DNA of 64,000 bases from Lentzea terrae (GTDB taxonomy: Bacteria > Actinomycetota > Actinomycetes > Mycobacteriales > Pseudonocardiaceae), in assembly GCF_003265345.1 (NCBI RefSeq), contig NZ_QFWW01000024.1, positions 160,687-224,686 on the forward strand. The letters run 5' to 3'. A program made the position numbers and the translations under genes. The notes below the pieces were generated by a model. The model was not told the origin of the DNA. It saw only the letters and a program-made list of their open reading frames with translations, and made no database searches. Below are positions 54,007-62,900 of the stretch, piece by piece. Position 1 is the first letter of the stretch; each line of letters begins with the position of its first letter.

Positions 54007-54783
54007 TCAGAGCGCTCCCGTCGACCTCGCCGCGTGGACCGCGGCGGTTCTGTTGTGCACCCCCAGCTTGCGCATCGCGCCCCGGAGGTAGGCCTTGACG
54101 GTTTCGGTGCCCAACCCGAGCTCGGCGGCGATCTCCCGGTTGGACGCACCGACCGCGGCCAGGCGAAGCGTATCGAGTTCGCGCGGAGTCAGTCCGCTGG
54201 GGACGGTGACGGGAGCTTCGCCGCCGAGATCCTGGTGGACCCGGCGCAACCGCTCGCGCAACGCCGGATCGCCGACGAGCCGGGTGACCTCGGCGAGCTC
54301 GCGCAGAGCGGCTTGAGTGTGCAGTGACGGCATTTCCAAGTCCCCCGCGAAGCCCTGCGCGACGGCGCCGGCCATCCTGATCGCCCGGTCACCGACGGTC
54401 GTCTGCCCGCGCACCGCGCCGTAGAGCACGCCGTGCACGGTGCCGCGGACCGTGACCGGGTAGGCGAACACCGAGGTCAGGCGTTCGTTCACGACCACCA
54501 TCTGGTCGAACTCGTGGGTGATCGCACGGGTCGAGGCGTAGTCGTTCACCCGCACCGGCGTGCGCATCGCGATCGCCGTGCCGCCGAGGCCGCGTCCGGC
54601 ACCGATGCGCAGGCCGTACAACGAGGTGCCGTGCGTGCCGAAGAAGCTGGTGAGCAACAGGTCGCGGCCGGGCGTGACGGCGCCGCCGAACACGACGGGC
54701 AACCCGGTGGCTCGGCGGAGCATGTCCAGGCGTTGCGGCAGCAGTGCCTGGAAACGGTCTGGCAGCACGTCTCGCAGTGTCAC
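54007..54783 (-). CDS. GAF-LuxR-type transcriptional regulator
   Basis: The 258-residue protein has a GAF-like sensor half (LLLTSFFGTHGTSLYGLRIGAGRGLGGTAIAMRTPVRVNDYAS...VVVNERLTSVFAYPVTVRGTVHGVLYGAVR). A C-terminal LuxR HTH follows (LTPRELDTLRLAAVGASNREIAAELGLGTETVKAYLRGAMRKLGVHNRTAAVHAA). It is divergent from an acyl-CoA ligase gene across a 24-bp perfect palindrome. The family is often next to benzoate- or carboxylate-CoA ligases, so an acid or acyl-CoA ligand is likely. Start GTG at 54783. Confidence 0.88.
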   Translation of the reverse strand: MTLRDVLPDRFQALLPQRLDMLRRATGLPVVFGGAVTPGRDLLLTSFFGTHGTSLYGLRIGAGRGLGGTAIAMRTPVRVNDYASTRAITHEFDQMVVVNERLTSVFAYPVTVRGTVHGVLYGAVRGQTTVGDRAIRMAGAVAQGFAGDLEMPSLHTQAALRELAEVTRLVGDPALRERLRRVHQDLGGEAPVTVPSGLTPRELDTLRLAAVGASNREIAAELGLGTETVKAYLRGAMRKLGVHNRTAAVHAARSTGAL

Positions 54784-54799
54784 CCACTCCGCGCACCCT

Positions 54800-54823
54800 C
54801 GAAAAGGGGTGCACCCCTTTTCG
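54800..54823. promoter_or_regulatory. 24-bp perfect palindrome between luxR-type and acyl-CoA ligase genes
   Basis: The half CGAAAAGGGGTG (54800-54811) is followed directly by its exact reverse complement CACCCCTTTTCG (54812-54823). It is centred 28 bp from the LuxR start and 51 bp from the ligase start. A TATACC at 54828-54833 may be the ligase -10. It is the obvious binding site of the LuxR protein. Confidence 0.75.
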
Positions 54824-54862
54824 GGGGTATACCGGCGCCCGGAGTCTCCGCACGCTCTGGGA

Positions 54863-56533
54863 ATGTCCAGTCACGACACCTACCGCGCGGCCCGCGACCT
54901 GATGCTCAGCGACCCCGCGTCCTTCCGCTGGCCGAGCTTCGACAGCAGCTTCAACTGGGCGCACGACTGGTTCGACGTCATCGCCGAGGGCAACTCCGCG
55001 ACGGCGTTGCACATCGTCGAGCAGGACGGGTCCGAGCGCGCCTACTCCTACGACGAGCTGCGCACCCGGTCGAACCGGGTCGCGCGCTGGCTCGCCTGGC
55101 ACGGCGTCGGCAAGGGCGACAGCGTCATGATCATGCTCGGCAACCAGGTCGAGCTGTGGGAGTCGATGCTCGCCGTCATGAAGCTCGGCGCCGTGATCAT
55201 GCCGACCACCACCGCGCTGGGACCGGCGGATCTCGCGGACCGGCTCAAGCGCGGCAACGTCCGGCACGTCATCGCGCGCACCGAGGACGCCGACAAGTTC
55301 GAGGACGTGACCAACAAAGAGCACAGCACTGTGCTGATCGCGGTCGGTGGCGCCACCGCGGGCCGGCTGGACTACGCCGAGACCGCGGAGGCGCCGGACA
55401 ACGCGTTGCCGCACCCGAAGACGAGGGCGGACGACCGGCTGCTGCTCTACTTCACGTCCGGCACGACCAGCCGGCCGAAGCTCGTCGAGCACACCCAGGT
55501 CTCGTACCCGGTCGGGCACCTGACGACCATGCGCTGGATCGGCGTCCGGCCGGGCGACGTGCACCTCAACATCAGCTCGCCCGGCTGGGCCAAGCACGCG
55601 TGGAGCTGTTTCTTCGCACCGTGGATCGCGGAAGCGACGATCTTCGTCTACAACTACGGCCGGTTCGACGCGGCCGCGTTGCTCGGCCAGATCCGCGACA
55701 AGGGCGTCACCACGTTCTGCGCGCCGCCGACCGTGTGGCGGATGCTGATCAAGGCGGATCTGAGCGGCGGGCCCGGTGCGCTGCGGGAGGTCGTGGCCGC
55801 CGGTGAGCCGCTCAACCCCGAGGTGATCGAGCAGGTCCGGCAGCAGTGGGGCCTCACGCTGCGGGACGGCTTCGGCCAGACCGAGACCACGCTGTCGGTC
55901 GGCAACGTGCCGGGTGCGCCGGTCAAACTCGGCTCGATGGGACAGCCGATTCCCGGCGTGCCGGTCGTGCTCGTCGACCCGATCAGCGGCGAACTGGCCG
56001 AAGAAGGCGAGATCTGCATCGACTTGAACGAACGGCCCATGTCGCTCATGGTCGGCTACCACGGCGATCCCGAACGCAATGCCGAGGCGATGTCCGGCGG
56101 TTACTACCACACGGGCGACATCGCCTCGCGCGACGACGACGGCTACTTGTTCTACATCGGACGGACGGACGACGTGTTCAAAGCGTCCGACTACAAGATC
56201 TCGCCGTTCGAGCTGGAGAGCGTGCTGATCGAGCACCCGGCGGTCACCGAGGCGGCGGTCGTGCCGGCACCGGACCCGCTCCGGCTCGCCGTGCCCAAGG
56301 CGTACGTGGCGTTGAGCGCGGGCTGGGAACCCAGTCGAGACACCGCGCTCGCAATCCTGAAGCACGCCCGCGAGAACTTGGCGCCGTTCCAGCGGATCCG
56401 GCGGCTGGAGTTCTTCGAGCTGCCCAAGACCGTCTCCGGCAAGATCCGCCGCGTCGACCTGCGCACCCGCGAGGAGGCCGGCGGCGCCGCGGACGACTGG
56501 CGGGACGACCAGTTCCCCGAACTGCGCCAGTAG
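54863..56533 (+). CDS. Acyl-CoA synthetase (AMP-forming, medium-chain/aryl type)
   Basis: The 556-residue ANL-superfamily ligase has P-loop-like YFTSGTTSRPKLVEHT near residue 195, the A5 motif DGFGQTE, the A7 motif YHTGD, the A8 region GYLFYIGRTDDVFKASDYKISPFELES, and the catalytic Lys in PKTVSGKIRRVDLR. The FNWAHDWFDVIAEGN opening is typical of the ACSM-like medium-chain/benzoate ligases. It activates a carboxylic acid as the CoA thioester. It is divergently regulated by the GAF-LuxR protein and followed after 30 bp by an SDR gene. Confidence 0.92.
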   Translation: MSSHDTYRAARDLMLSDPASFRWPSFDSSFNWAHDWFDVIAEGNSATALHIVEQDGSERAYSYDELRTRSNRVARWLAWHGVGKGDSVMIMLGNQVELWESMLAVMKLGAVIMPTTTALGPADLADRLKRGNVRHVIARTEDADKFEDVTNKEHSTVLIAVGGATAGRLDYAETAEAPDNALPHPKTRADDRLLLYFTSGTTSRPKLVEHTQVSYPVGHLTTMRWIGVRPGDVHLNISSPGWAKHAWSCFFAPWIAEATIFVYNYGRFDAAALLGQIRDKGVTTFCAPPTVWRMLIKADLSGGPGALREVVAAGEPLNPEVIEQVRQQWGLTLRDGFGQTETTLSVGNVPGAPVKLGSMGQPIPGVPVVLVDPISGELAEEGEICIDLNERPMSLMVGYHGDPERNAEAMSGGYYHTGDIASRDDDGYLFYIGRTDDVFKASDYKISPFELESVLIEHPAVTEAAVVPAPDPLRLAVPKAYVALSAGWEPSRDTALAILKHARENLAPFQRIRRLEFFELPKTVSGKIRRVDLRTREEAGGAADDWRDDQFPELRQ

Positions 56534-56563
56534 GGCGCTTGCCCATGGTGATCTACTGGTCAC

Positions 56564-57379
56564 ATGGTGCGAAAGATCGCGGGCCGCCCGGCGGTGATCA
56601 CCGGGGCTGCCTCGGGCATCGGCCGCAGCCTCGCGCAGCGGCTGTCCCGGCACGGCTCACCGGTGGTCATCGCCGACGTCGACGGGACGGGGCTGGAGGA
56701 GACCGCCAAGTCGTTGCACGGCCCGGTGCTCAGCCGGGTGCTCGACGTGCGGGACGCGGACGACGTCCACCTGTTCGCCGACGAGGTCCAGGACTGGCTG
56801 GACCTGCCGATCGCGGCGGTGTTCAACAACGCCGGTGTGGCCACGTCCACGACCGTGTTGAACTCGCGCCCGGAGGACGACACCTGGCTGTTCGACATCA
56901 ACTACTGGGGCGTGGTGAACGGCACGCGGGCGTTCCTGCCGAAGCTGGTCAAGCAGAACTACGGCGTCATCGTGAACACCTCCAGCGTGTACGGGCTGGT
57001 CGGGATGCCGAAGAACAGCGCGTACTGCGCCGCGAAGTTCGCCGTCCGCGGGTTCACCGACTCGTTGCGACAGGAGCTGCGCGGTACCGGCGTCTCGGCG
57101 GTCACCGTGCACCCCGGCGGCATCAAGACCAACATCGTCCGCAACGGCCGCATCCACGCCGAGCTCGACGAGCAGGGCAGGTCGCTGGAGCAGATCGCGG
57201 CCGACTTCGACAAGGTCGCGCTGACCACCCCGGACAAGGCCGCCGAGGTCATCCACCGGGGCGTCGAACGGGGCAAGTCGCGCATCCTGGTCGGCCCGGA
57301 CGCGTACGTGTTCGACGCGCTCGCCCGCATCGCTCCGACGCACTACTTCAGTGTGATGGCGCGGCTCTTCGAACGGTGA
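56564..57379 (+). CDS. Short-chain dehydrogenase/reductase
   Basis: The 271-residue classical SDR has a GAASGIG cofactor motif at 14-20, NNAG at about 88-91, catalytic Ser in VNTSSVYG and Tyr/Lys in YCAAK. HPGGIKTNIVRNG follows. The cofactor is probably NADP(H) or NAD(H), as an Asp (IADVD) ends strand 2, which favours NAD. It probably acts on an intermediate of the neighbouring acyl-CoA ligase route. It is followed within 20 bp by a membrane-protein gene. Confidence 0.92.
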   Translation: MVRKIAGRPAVITGAASGIGRSLAQRLSRHGSPVVIADVDGTGLEETAKSLHGPVLSRVLDVRDADDVHLFADEVQDWLDLPIAAVFNNAGVATSTTVLNSRPEDDTWLFDINYWGVVNGTRAFLPKLVKQNYGVIVNTSSVYGLVGMPKNSAYCAAKFAVRGFTDSLRQELRGTGVSAVTVHPGGIKTNIVRNGRIHAELDEQGRSLEQIAADFDKVALTTPDKAAEVIHRGVERGKSRILVGPDAYVFDALARIAPTHYFSVMARLFER

Positions 57380-57394
57380 GGGATGATCTCCGGC

Positions 57395-58558
57395 ATGGCT
57401 CCGGAGACGTTGGTGCGGCGAACCGAACAGTGGTTCGTGCGGCAGGGTGCGCCGACGATGATCGAGGGTTACGGCTTCCGCTCGCACGTGCTGCCGCGGA
57501 TGTTGCCGGCACTGACGTTCGTCGCGGTCGGCAGCCTCGCGTGGCTCGTGTTGCTGCAGTCCACCGGGCTGTCGAAGTGGGTGCTGCTCGGCGTGATCGT
57601 CGCGGTGACGGTGTCCGCGTGGATCGTGCTCTCGTTGTTCGTGCGGCGGCTGCCGAGTTTCTCGCGTCAGACGACCATCGTGTTGTTGACCATGTACGCG
57701 GCGATGCCGGTGATCGTGCCGCTGCTGCAGTACGCGGTGAACGACAAGATCATCACGCCGGGAGCCGAGAATCCCAAGGCGGAGTTGTGGATCAACGCGC
57801 TCTGGTTCATCGCCTTCTTCGGCCTGGCTTTCGTGGCCACGATGCTGGCCACCACGTACGGCCTGGGTGCGCTGCTGAAGGCCGCCATCCGGCACGTGCT
57901 CGCCGACCTGCGCAACAGCGTGCACCTGCTCGGCCGCGCGCTGCCGCCGATGTTGTTCGTGACGCTGTTCCTGTTCTTCACCGGTGAGCTGTGGCAGGCG
58001 ATGGACAAGCTGAAGTGGCCGCGGGTCAGCCTGATCGTGCTGCTGTTCGCCGCGGTCACCGTGCTGGCGGCGGCGGCCCGGTTGCGCGACGAGATCGGCC
58101 GGGTCGAGCAGGACCTGCGGCCGGAGATCCTGTCCGCGGCCTGCAAGGGCACACCGCTGGCCGGGGTCGAGATCGCCGAACCGCTGGCGCCCAAGCGGTT
58201 GACCGGTCGGCAGCTGCGCAACCTGCTGGTGATGCTCGCGATCCGGCAGCTCGTGCAGGCCGCGGTGGTCGGGCTCGCGCTGTTCGCGTTCTTCGTGCTG
58301 CTCGGCCTGATCGTCGTCACGCCCGAGATCGCCGCGCAGTGGATCGGGGAGCCGGCGAAGGAGTCGATGATCCCCGGGGTGCCGTCGGCGATGTTGCGCA
58401 ACGCCACGTTGTTCGCGGCGTTCGGCAGCATGTACTTCTCGGTCATCTCGATGAGCGACGCCGAGCACCGCCGCCAGTTCTTCGCGCCAGTGCTGGAGAA
58501 GGTCGAGCGGACGCTGGAAGTGCGCGCGGTGTACCTGGAGGTCAGAGGACGAACGTGA
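57395..58558 (+). CDS. Polytopic membrane protein of unknown function
   Basis: The 387-residue protein has about six to eight hydrophobic segments (LPALTFVAVGSLAWLVLL; VLLGVIVAVTVSAWIVLSLFV; TTIVLLTMYAAMPVIVPLL; LWFIAFFGLAFVATMLATTYGLG; MLFVTLFLFFTGELW; VSLIVLLFAAVTVLAAAARL; LFAFFVLLGLIVV). A cytosolic loop RLRDEIGRVEQDLRPEIL separates two halves. No family is recognised. ATG 57395 is chosen because GAGGGA lies at useful distance; ATG 57383 is possible. The 3' end overlaps the convergent nitroreductase gene by 17 bp. Confidence 0.75.
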   Translation: MAPETLVRRTEQWFVRQGAPTMIEGYGFRSHVLPRMLPALTFVAVGSLAWLVLLQSTGLSKWVLLGVIVAVTVSAWIVLSLFVRRLPSFSRQTTIVLLTMYAAMPVIVPLLQYAVNDKIITPGAENPKAELWINALWFIAFFGLAFVATMLATTYGLGALLKAAIRHVLADLRNSVHLLGRALPPMLFVTLFLFFTGELWQAMDKLKWPRVSLIVLLFAAVTVLAAAARLRDEIGRVEQDLRPEILSAACKGTPLAGVEIAEPLAPKRLTGRQLRNLLVMLAIRQLVQAAVVGLALFAFFVLLGLIVVTPEIAAQWIGEPAKESMIPGVPSAMLRNATLFAAFGSMYFSVISMSDAEHRRQFFAPVLEKVERTLEVRAVYLEVRGRT

Positions 58559-59207
58559 GCGCTTCGTCGAGCGGTTTGCGGCGCAGGTCCGGTACCTCGC
58601 AGTCGTCGGCTGGGTAGCCGACTGGGAACAGGATGTACGGCCGTTCACCGGGACGACCGAACAGATCGCTCAGGAACGTCATCGGATTCGGCGTGTGCGT
58701 GAGCGTCGCGAGGCCCATCTGGTGCAGCGCCGCGATGAAGAAGCCGCACGCGATGCCGACGCTTTCGTTGGTGTAGTAGGTTTTCTTGCCGTTCTGCTGC
58801 TTCTGCGCGAACGCTACGACCAGCCAGGGGGCGGTGGTCAGGAACTCCTTGGTCGCGTCGGTCTCCAGCCGCGCCAGTGCCGCGTGCCAGTCCGGGAGGT
58901 CGCGCTCGTGGTAGAAGCGCTGCTCCTCCTGCTCGGCCGCCGTGCGGACGCGGCGTTTGAGCTCCGGGTCCCTCGTGGCGACGAACCGCCACGGCTGCTG
59001 GTGCGCGCCGCTCGGAGCGGTGTTCGCGGCCTGGACTGCCAGTTCGATCGCCTCGGCGGGCACGTCGTCGGGAGAGAACCAGCGCACGGAACGGCGTCCG
59101 TCGAGCAGTTGGAGGAAGGCTCTGCCCCGGTCGAGTGCTTCCTCGATCGGCAGACGTGGCGGGGTGTACGGAAGGAACGGGTGGTGGTGCGTCCTGGTCA
59201 CGGTCAC
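58542..59207 (-). CDS. Nitroreductase-family flavoprotein (IYD/BluB-like subgroup)
   Basis: The 221-residue FMN-dependent nitroreductase has LLDGRRSVRWFSPDDVPAEAIELAVQAANTAPSGAHQQPWRFV (FMN-binding RRSxR and PSGAHQQPW) and a C-terminal NESVGIACGFFIAALHQMGLATLTHTPNPM followed by YILFPVGYP. The PSGAHQQPW motif is shared with iodotyrosine-deiodinase-like enzymes. The GTG at 59207 is the best start; GTG at 59201 is possible. It is divergent from a LysR gene (67-bp gap), its likely regulator. Confidence 0.88.
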   Translation of the reverse strand: MTVTRTHHHPFLPYTPPRLPIEEALDRGRAFLQLLDGRRSVRWFSPDDVPAEAIELAVQAANTAPSGAHQQPWRFVATRDPELKRRVRTAAEQEEQRFYHERDLPDWHAALARLETDATKEFLTTAPWLVVAFAQKQQNGKKTYYTNESVGIACGFFIAALHQMGLATLTHTPNPMTFLSDLFGRPGERPYILFPVGYPADDCEVPDLRRKPLDEALTFVL

Positions 59208-59274
59208 CGACGATGCCCGTCTCTCCACTCTTCTGACCAGCTCAAGTTTCTGGTGTGAGCCATAAGCTGAACTG

Positions 59275-60219
59275 ATGAACCTGCCCAACGTGACGGTGCG
59301 GCAGCTCGAGTACCTGATCGCGGTGGCCGAGGCCGGGTCGTTGACGGGTGCGGCCGCTCGGTGCCACGTCTCGCAGTCGGCGATCTCGTTGGCGTTGAGC
59401 GAGTTGGAGAGCGCGCTGGACCTCCGGCTGGTCGTCCGGTCGCCACGCCGGGGCGCCGCGCTGACGGCGGCGGGCACACAGGTTCTCGCCGATGCCCGCC
59501 GCGTCGTCAGCGCGATGGGCGAGCTCGGCGCGGAGGCACGCGGCCTGAGCCAGACCGTCAGCGGCGTGCTGACCGTCGGCTGCTACGCCCCGATCGCGCC
59601 GTTCCACCTGCCGGCCGCGATCGCCACGTTCGAACGCGAGCACCCGTCGGTGTCCGTCCGGTTCGTCGAGGGCAGCCTGCCGGAGATCCAAGAGGACCTG
59701 CTCGCCGGACGCTGCGAGATCGCGTTCCTCTACGACCAGGACGTCCTGCCGGGGATCGCCGTGCGCACGTTGTACGACCAGGCACCGAAAGTGCTGCTGC
59801 CTGCTGGACATCGGTTTCGGCGGCGGCGCGCCATCTCGTTGCGGGAGCTTGCTGGTGACCCGTTCGTGCTGTTGGACGTCCCGCCGAGCGAGCGCTACTT
59901 CCGGTCGGTGTTCGCGGCAGCGGGCGTCGACATGGTCGTGACCCATCGGGCGCGCAGCTTTGAGCTAGCCCGGTCACTCGTGGCCCGCGGCATCGGTTAT
60001 TCGATGACCGTGCAGCAACCGGTGGTGAGTTCTTCGTACGAGGGACTGGAGGTGCTCGCGCTGCCGGTGCGCGACGCGGTGCCCACCACCCCGGTCGTGC
60101 TGGGTTGGGCCGGTGGCGGGCCGCTGACGCGCACGGCGCAAGCGTTCGCCGAGCACTGCACCACCCTGTTCAGCGCGCAAGGGGCTCACCACGTCACCGG
60201 CAGGGCCGGCACGGTGTAG
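59275..60219 (+). CDS. LysR-family transcriptional regulator
   Basis: The 314-residue protein has an N-terminal winged HTH (TVRQLEYLIAVAEAGSLTGAAARCHVSQSAISLALSELESALDLRLVVRSPRRG) and a periplasmic-binding-like effector domain (GVLTVGCYAPIAPFHLPAAIATFEREHPSVSVRFVEGS; GIGYSMTVQQPV). TAAGCT at 59263-59268, six bases before the ATG, indicates leaderless transcription. It is divergent from the nitroreductase gene. The last 34 bp overlap the P450 remnant on the other strand. Confidence 0.93.
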   Translation: MNLPNVTVRQLEYLIAVAEAGSLTGAAARCHVSQSAISLALSELESALDLRLVVRSPRRGAALTAAGTQVLADARRVVSAMGELGAEARGLSQTVSGVLTVGCYAPIAPFHLPAAIATFEREHPSVSVRFVEGSLPEIQEDLLAGRCEIAFLYDQDVLPGIAVRTLYDQAPKVLLPAGHRFRRRRAISLRELAGDPFVLLDVPPSERYFRSVFAAAGVDMVVTHRARSFELARSLVARGIGYSMTVQQPVVSSSYEGLEVLALPVRDAVPTTPVVLGWAGGGPLTRTAQAFAEHCTTLFSAQGAHHVTGRAGTV

Positions 60220-60420
60220 AGCACGCGGTTCGGCAGGCGGGGAAAGCGTCCGAGCAGCCCGGTCAACGCCGTGGCGAGTTCCCGCCGTGCCAGCGCCGAG
60301 CCGAGGCAGTGGTGCGGTTGGCCGAGCGCTCCACGGTCAGCACCGCGTCGCCTACCGGGATCGTGCCTGCCGGTGGGGGAGGCGTTGGCGACGTGTACGA
60401 CGGGTGAGCACGGACGACTG
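60186..60420 (-). pseudogene. Cytochrome P450 C-terminal remnant
   Basis: On the minus strand one frame reads PPPPAGTIPVGDAVLTVERSANR, the end of a bacterial P450 beta-region (the 'G-x-x-I-P-x-G-D-x-V' step). A frame change then occurs near 60318, and the text continues QPHHCLGSALARRELATALTGLLGRFPRLPNRVLYTVPALPVTW and stop at 60186. That second part is a normal haem-Cys loop and P450 C-terminus. The roughly 40 residues normally between SANRD and the haem loop are missing, so an internal deletion plus frameshift has destroyed the gene, and no upstream P450 sequence remains. Confidence 0.75.
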
Positions 60421-60501
60421 CGTGCTGATGGTGAAAGTGCTGCGGCGCATGATCACCAACGCGGAAGGTGATCCCGGCTTCGAGTTCCACCAGGACGTTT
60501 T
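60421..60501. other. Short unassigned gap beside the P450 remnant
   Basis: Between the P450 fragment and the DUF2795 gene there is no recognisable coding sequence; a plus-strand frame across this stretch shows no family features. It is probably deletion-scar DNA. Confidence 0.4.
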
Positions 60502-60711
60502 TCAAGCCTCGCGGCTCTGGTCGAGGGCGACCACGCCGAGCACGTCCTCGAACGACTCGTACGGCCGATCCGGGATGGCATGCAGCGCGTGGACGGTGTC
60601 CTCGTCGGCGTTGTTGCGCGAGGCGTGATCCACCAGCTGCCCCTTGGCCGCGGGGTAGGTCACGTCCGCCAGCACCATGCGCAACCGGTCAACAGTGGTC
60701 GTGTCGCTCAT
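60502..60711 (-). CDS. DUF2795 small protein
   Basis: The 68... to 69-residue protein contains the DUF2795 helical core (VDRLRMVLADVTYPAAKGQLVDHASRNNADEDTVHALHAIPDRPYESFEDVLGVV). The YPA-x-K-x-x-L and AxxNxAxxxxxxxLxxLPDRxYxSxxDV spacing defines the family. GGAGGAGACCG precedes the ATG at 60711. Function is unknown; members are common as solitary genes in actinobacteria. Confidence 0.9.
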   Translation of the reverse strand: MSDTTTVDRLRMVLADVTYPAAKGQLVDHASRNNADEDTVHALHAIPDRPYESFEDVLGVVALDQSREA

Positions 60712-60878
60712 CGGTCTCCTCCGCATCATCTCGTGACGCCTCGGGCTACCACGGTCGACGGGCGGCCACACCCGTGCTCCTGGCTCGTCGGCCGGGTCGC
60801 GGCCACGACGTCGGCTGATACGTTGCCGGTAGAAGGGTCGATGAGGATCCGTCGGCCTCGTGAGAAGGGGTTGGCTCG

Positions 60879-62900
60879 ATGAGCTTGCTGCGCAGTTACG
60901 TGTCGGGTCGGTGGCACACGCCTTCCGCGGAGGGCGCGCCGTTGCACGACGCCGTCACCGGCGAGGAAATCGCGCGGATCTCGTCCGCGGGCATCGACAT
61001 GGGCGCGGCGCTGGCGTACGGGCGCTCGGTCGGCGGGCCCGCGTTGCGCGAGCTCACGTTCCACCAGCGCGCGCAGATCTTGAAGGCGCTCGGGCTCTAT
61101 CTGAAGGAGCACAAGGCCGAGCTGTACGCGTTGTCCGCGCGCACTGGGGCTACTCGCTCCGACTCGTGGATCGACGTCGACGGCGGCTTCGGCGTGCTGC
61201 TGGGCTACGCGTCCAAGGCCAAGCGCGAGCTGCCGAACGACCGCGTGTTCGTCGACGGCCCCGTGGAGCCGTTGGGGCGTGGTGGCACGTTCGTCGGCCA
61301 GCACATCTGCACGCCACTTCAGGGTGTCGCCGTGCAGATCAACGCGTTCAACTTCCCCATGTGGGGGCCGCTGGAGAAGTTCGCGCCCGCGTTCATCGCC
61401 GGGGTGCCGTCGCTGATCAAGCCCGCGTCCCAGACCGCGTACGTGACCGAGAAGCTGGTCTCGTTGATGCTCGCCTCGGGATTGCTGCCCGAGGGGTCGC
61501 TGCAGCTGGTCTGCGGTTCCGCCGGCGACCTGCTGGACCACCTCACGCCGCAGGACCTGGTCGGGTTCACCGGTTCCGCGTCCACCGCGCAGCACCTGCG
61601 CACGCACCAGGCCGTGATCCGGTCGTCCGTGCGGTTCAACGCCGAGGCGGACTCGCTGAACTGCTCGATCCTCGGGCCGGACGCCGTCGCGGGCACACCC
61701 GAGTTCGACCTCTTCGTGGGTCAGCTGGTGACGGAGATGACGACCAAGGCCGGCCAGAAGTGCACCGCGATCCGGCGTGCGCTGGTGCCCGCGGCGCTGA
61801 TGGACGCGGTGGCAGAGGCGACCGCTGCCCGGTTGGCCGAGGTGGTGATCGGCAACCCGGCGGACAAGTCGGTGCGCATGGGTGCGCTGGCGGGTCTGGA
61901 GCAGCGCGAGGAGGTTCGCCGGTCGCTGAAGGCGTTGCAGGAGAACGCTTCGGTCGTCTACGGCGACGGCCCTCTGTCTCTTGTGGACGCTGACGCTTCG
62001 CGTGGGGCGTTCATGTCCCCGATGCTGCTGCGCGCTGCTGCTGACGCGGTGCAGCCGCACGAGGTCGAGGCGTTCGGCCCGGTGTCGACGCTGATGCCTT
62101 ACTCGTCGGTTTCCGACGCGGTGGAGCTGGCCGCTCGCGGCGCTGGATCCCTGGTGGGTTCTGTGGTTTCCGCGGACACCGACTTCGTGCGTGATGTCGT
62201 CATCGGGGTGGCGCCGTGGCACGGCCGGTTGCTCGTGCTGGACCGCGAGGACGCCGGCGAGTCGACCGGGCACGGCTCGCCGCTGCCGATGCTGGTGCAC
62301 GGCGGACCTGGCCGGGCCGGTGGCGGCGAGGAAATGGGCGGCATGCGCGGCGTGCTGCACCACATGCAGCGCACGGCCGTGCAGGGCAGCCCGCGCGTGT
62401 TGGCCGCCGTCACGAACCGCTGGGTCACCGGTGCGCCGCGCCGTGACGACGCCGTGCACCCGTTCCGCAAGACGCTGGCCGAACTGCAACTGGGCGACAC
62501 GGTGGTGGCCGGGCCGCGCGAGGTGACGCTCGAGGACATCGAGCACTTCGCGTCGTTCACCGGCGACACCTTCTACGCGCACATGGACGAGGAAGCCGCG
62601 GCTGCCAACCCGTTCTTCGGCGGACGGGTCGCGCACGGCTACCTCGTGGTGTCGTTCGCGGCGGGCCTGTTCGTGTCGCCGGAGCCCGGTCCGGTGCTGG
62701 CCAACTACGGGCTGGAGAACCTGCGCTTCCTCACGCCGACGTTCCCCGGCGACACGCTGACCGTGACGTTGACGGTCAAGCAGATCACGCCGCGCGAGGA
62801 CCAGGAGTACGGCGAGGTCCGCTGGGACGCCGACGTGGTGAACCAGAAGGGCGAGTCGGTGGCTCGCTACGACGTTTTGACGTTGGTGGCCAAGAGCTAG
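60879..62900 (+). CDS. paaZ: Bifunctional PaaZ: oxepin-CoA hydrolase / aldehyde dehydrogenase
   Basis: The 673-residue protein fuses an N-terminal aldehyde dehydrogenase (FNFPMWGPLEKFAPAFIAG, GFTGSAS, catalytic Cys in TTKAGQKCTAIRRAL) with a C-terminal MaoC-like hydratase (DIEHFASFTGDTFYAHMDEEAA...FFGGRVAHGYLVVS) carrying the Asp/His pair. In phenylacetate catabolism it opens oxepin-CoA and oxidises the resulting semialdehyde. The length matches E. coli PaaZ. No other paa genes are adjacent, so the pathway genes lie elsewhere or it supplies another ring-opening route (tropone-type metabolites). GAGAAGGGG lies upstream of the ATG. Confidence 0.93.
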   Translation: MSLLRSYVSGRWHTPSAEGAPLHDAVTGEEIARISSAGIDMGAALAYGRSVGGPALRELTFHQRAQILKALGLYLKEHKAELYALSARTGATRSDSWIDVDGGFGVLLGYASKAKRELPNDRVFVDGPVEPLGRGGTFVGQHICTPLQGVAVQINAFNFPMWGPLEKFAPAFIAGVPSLIKPASQTAYVTEKLVSLMLASGLLPEGSLQLVCGSAGDLLDHLTPQDLVGFTGSASTAQHLRTHQAVIRSSVRFNAEADSLNCSILGPDAVAGTPEFDLFVGQLVTEMTTKAGQKCTAIRRALVPAALMDAVAEATAARLAEVVIGNPADKSVRMGALAGLEQREEVRRSLKALQENASVVYGDGPLSLVDADASRGAFMSPMLLRAAADAVQPHEVEAFGPVSTLMPYSSVSDAVELAARGAGSLVGSVVSADTDFVRDVVIGVAPWHGRLLVLDREDAGESTGHGSPLPMLVHGGPGRAGGGEEMGGMRGVLHHMQRTAVQGSPRVLAAVTNRWVTGAPRRDDAVHPFRKTLAELQLGDTVVAGPREVTLEDIEHFASFTGDTFYAHMDEEAAAANPFFGGRVAHGYLVVSFAAGLFVSPEPGPVLANYGLENLRFLTPTFPGDTLTVTLTVKQITPREDQEYGEVRWDADVVNQKGESVARYDVLTLVAKS

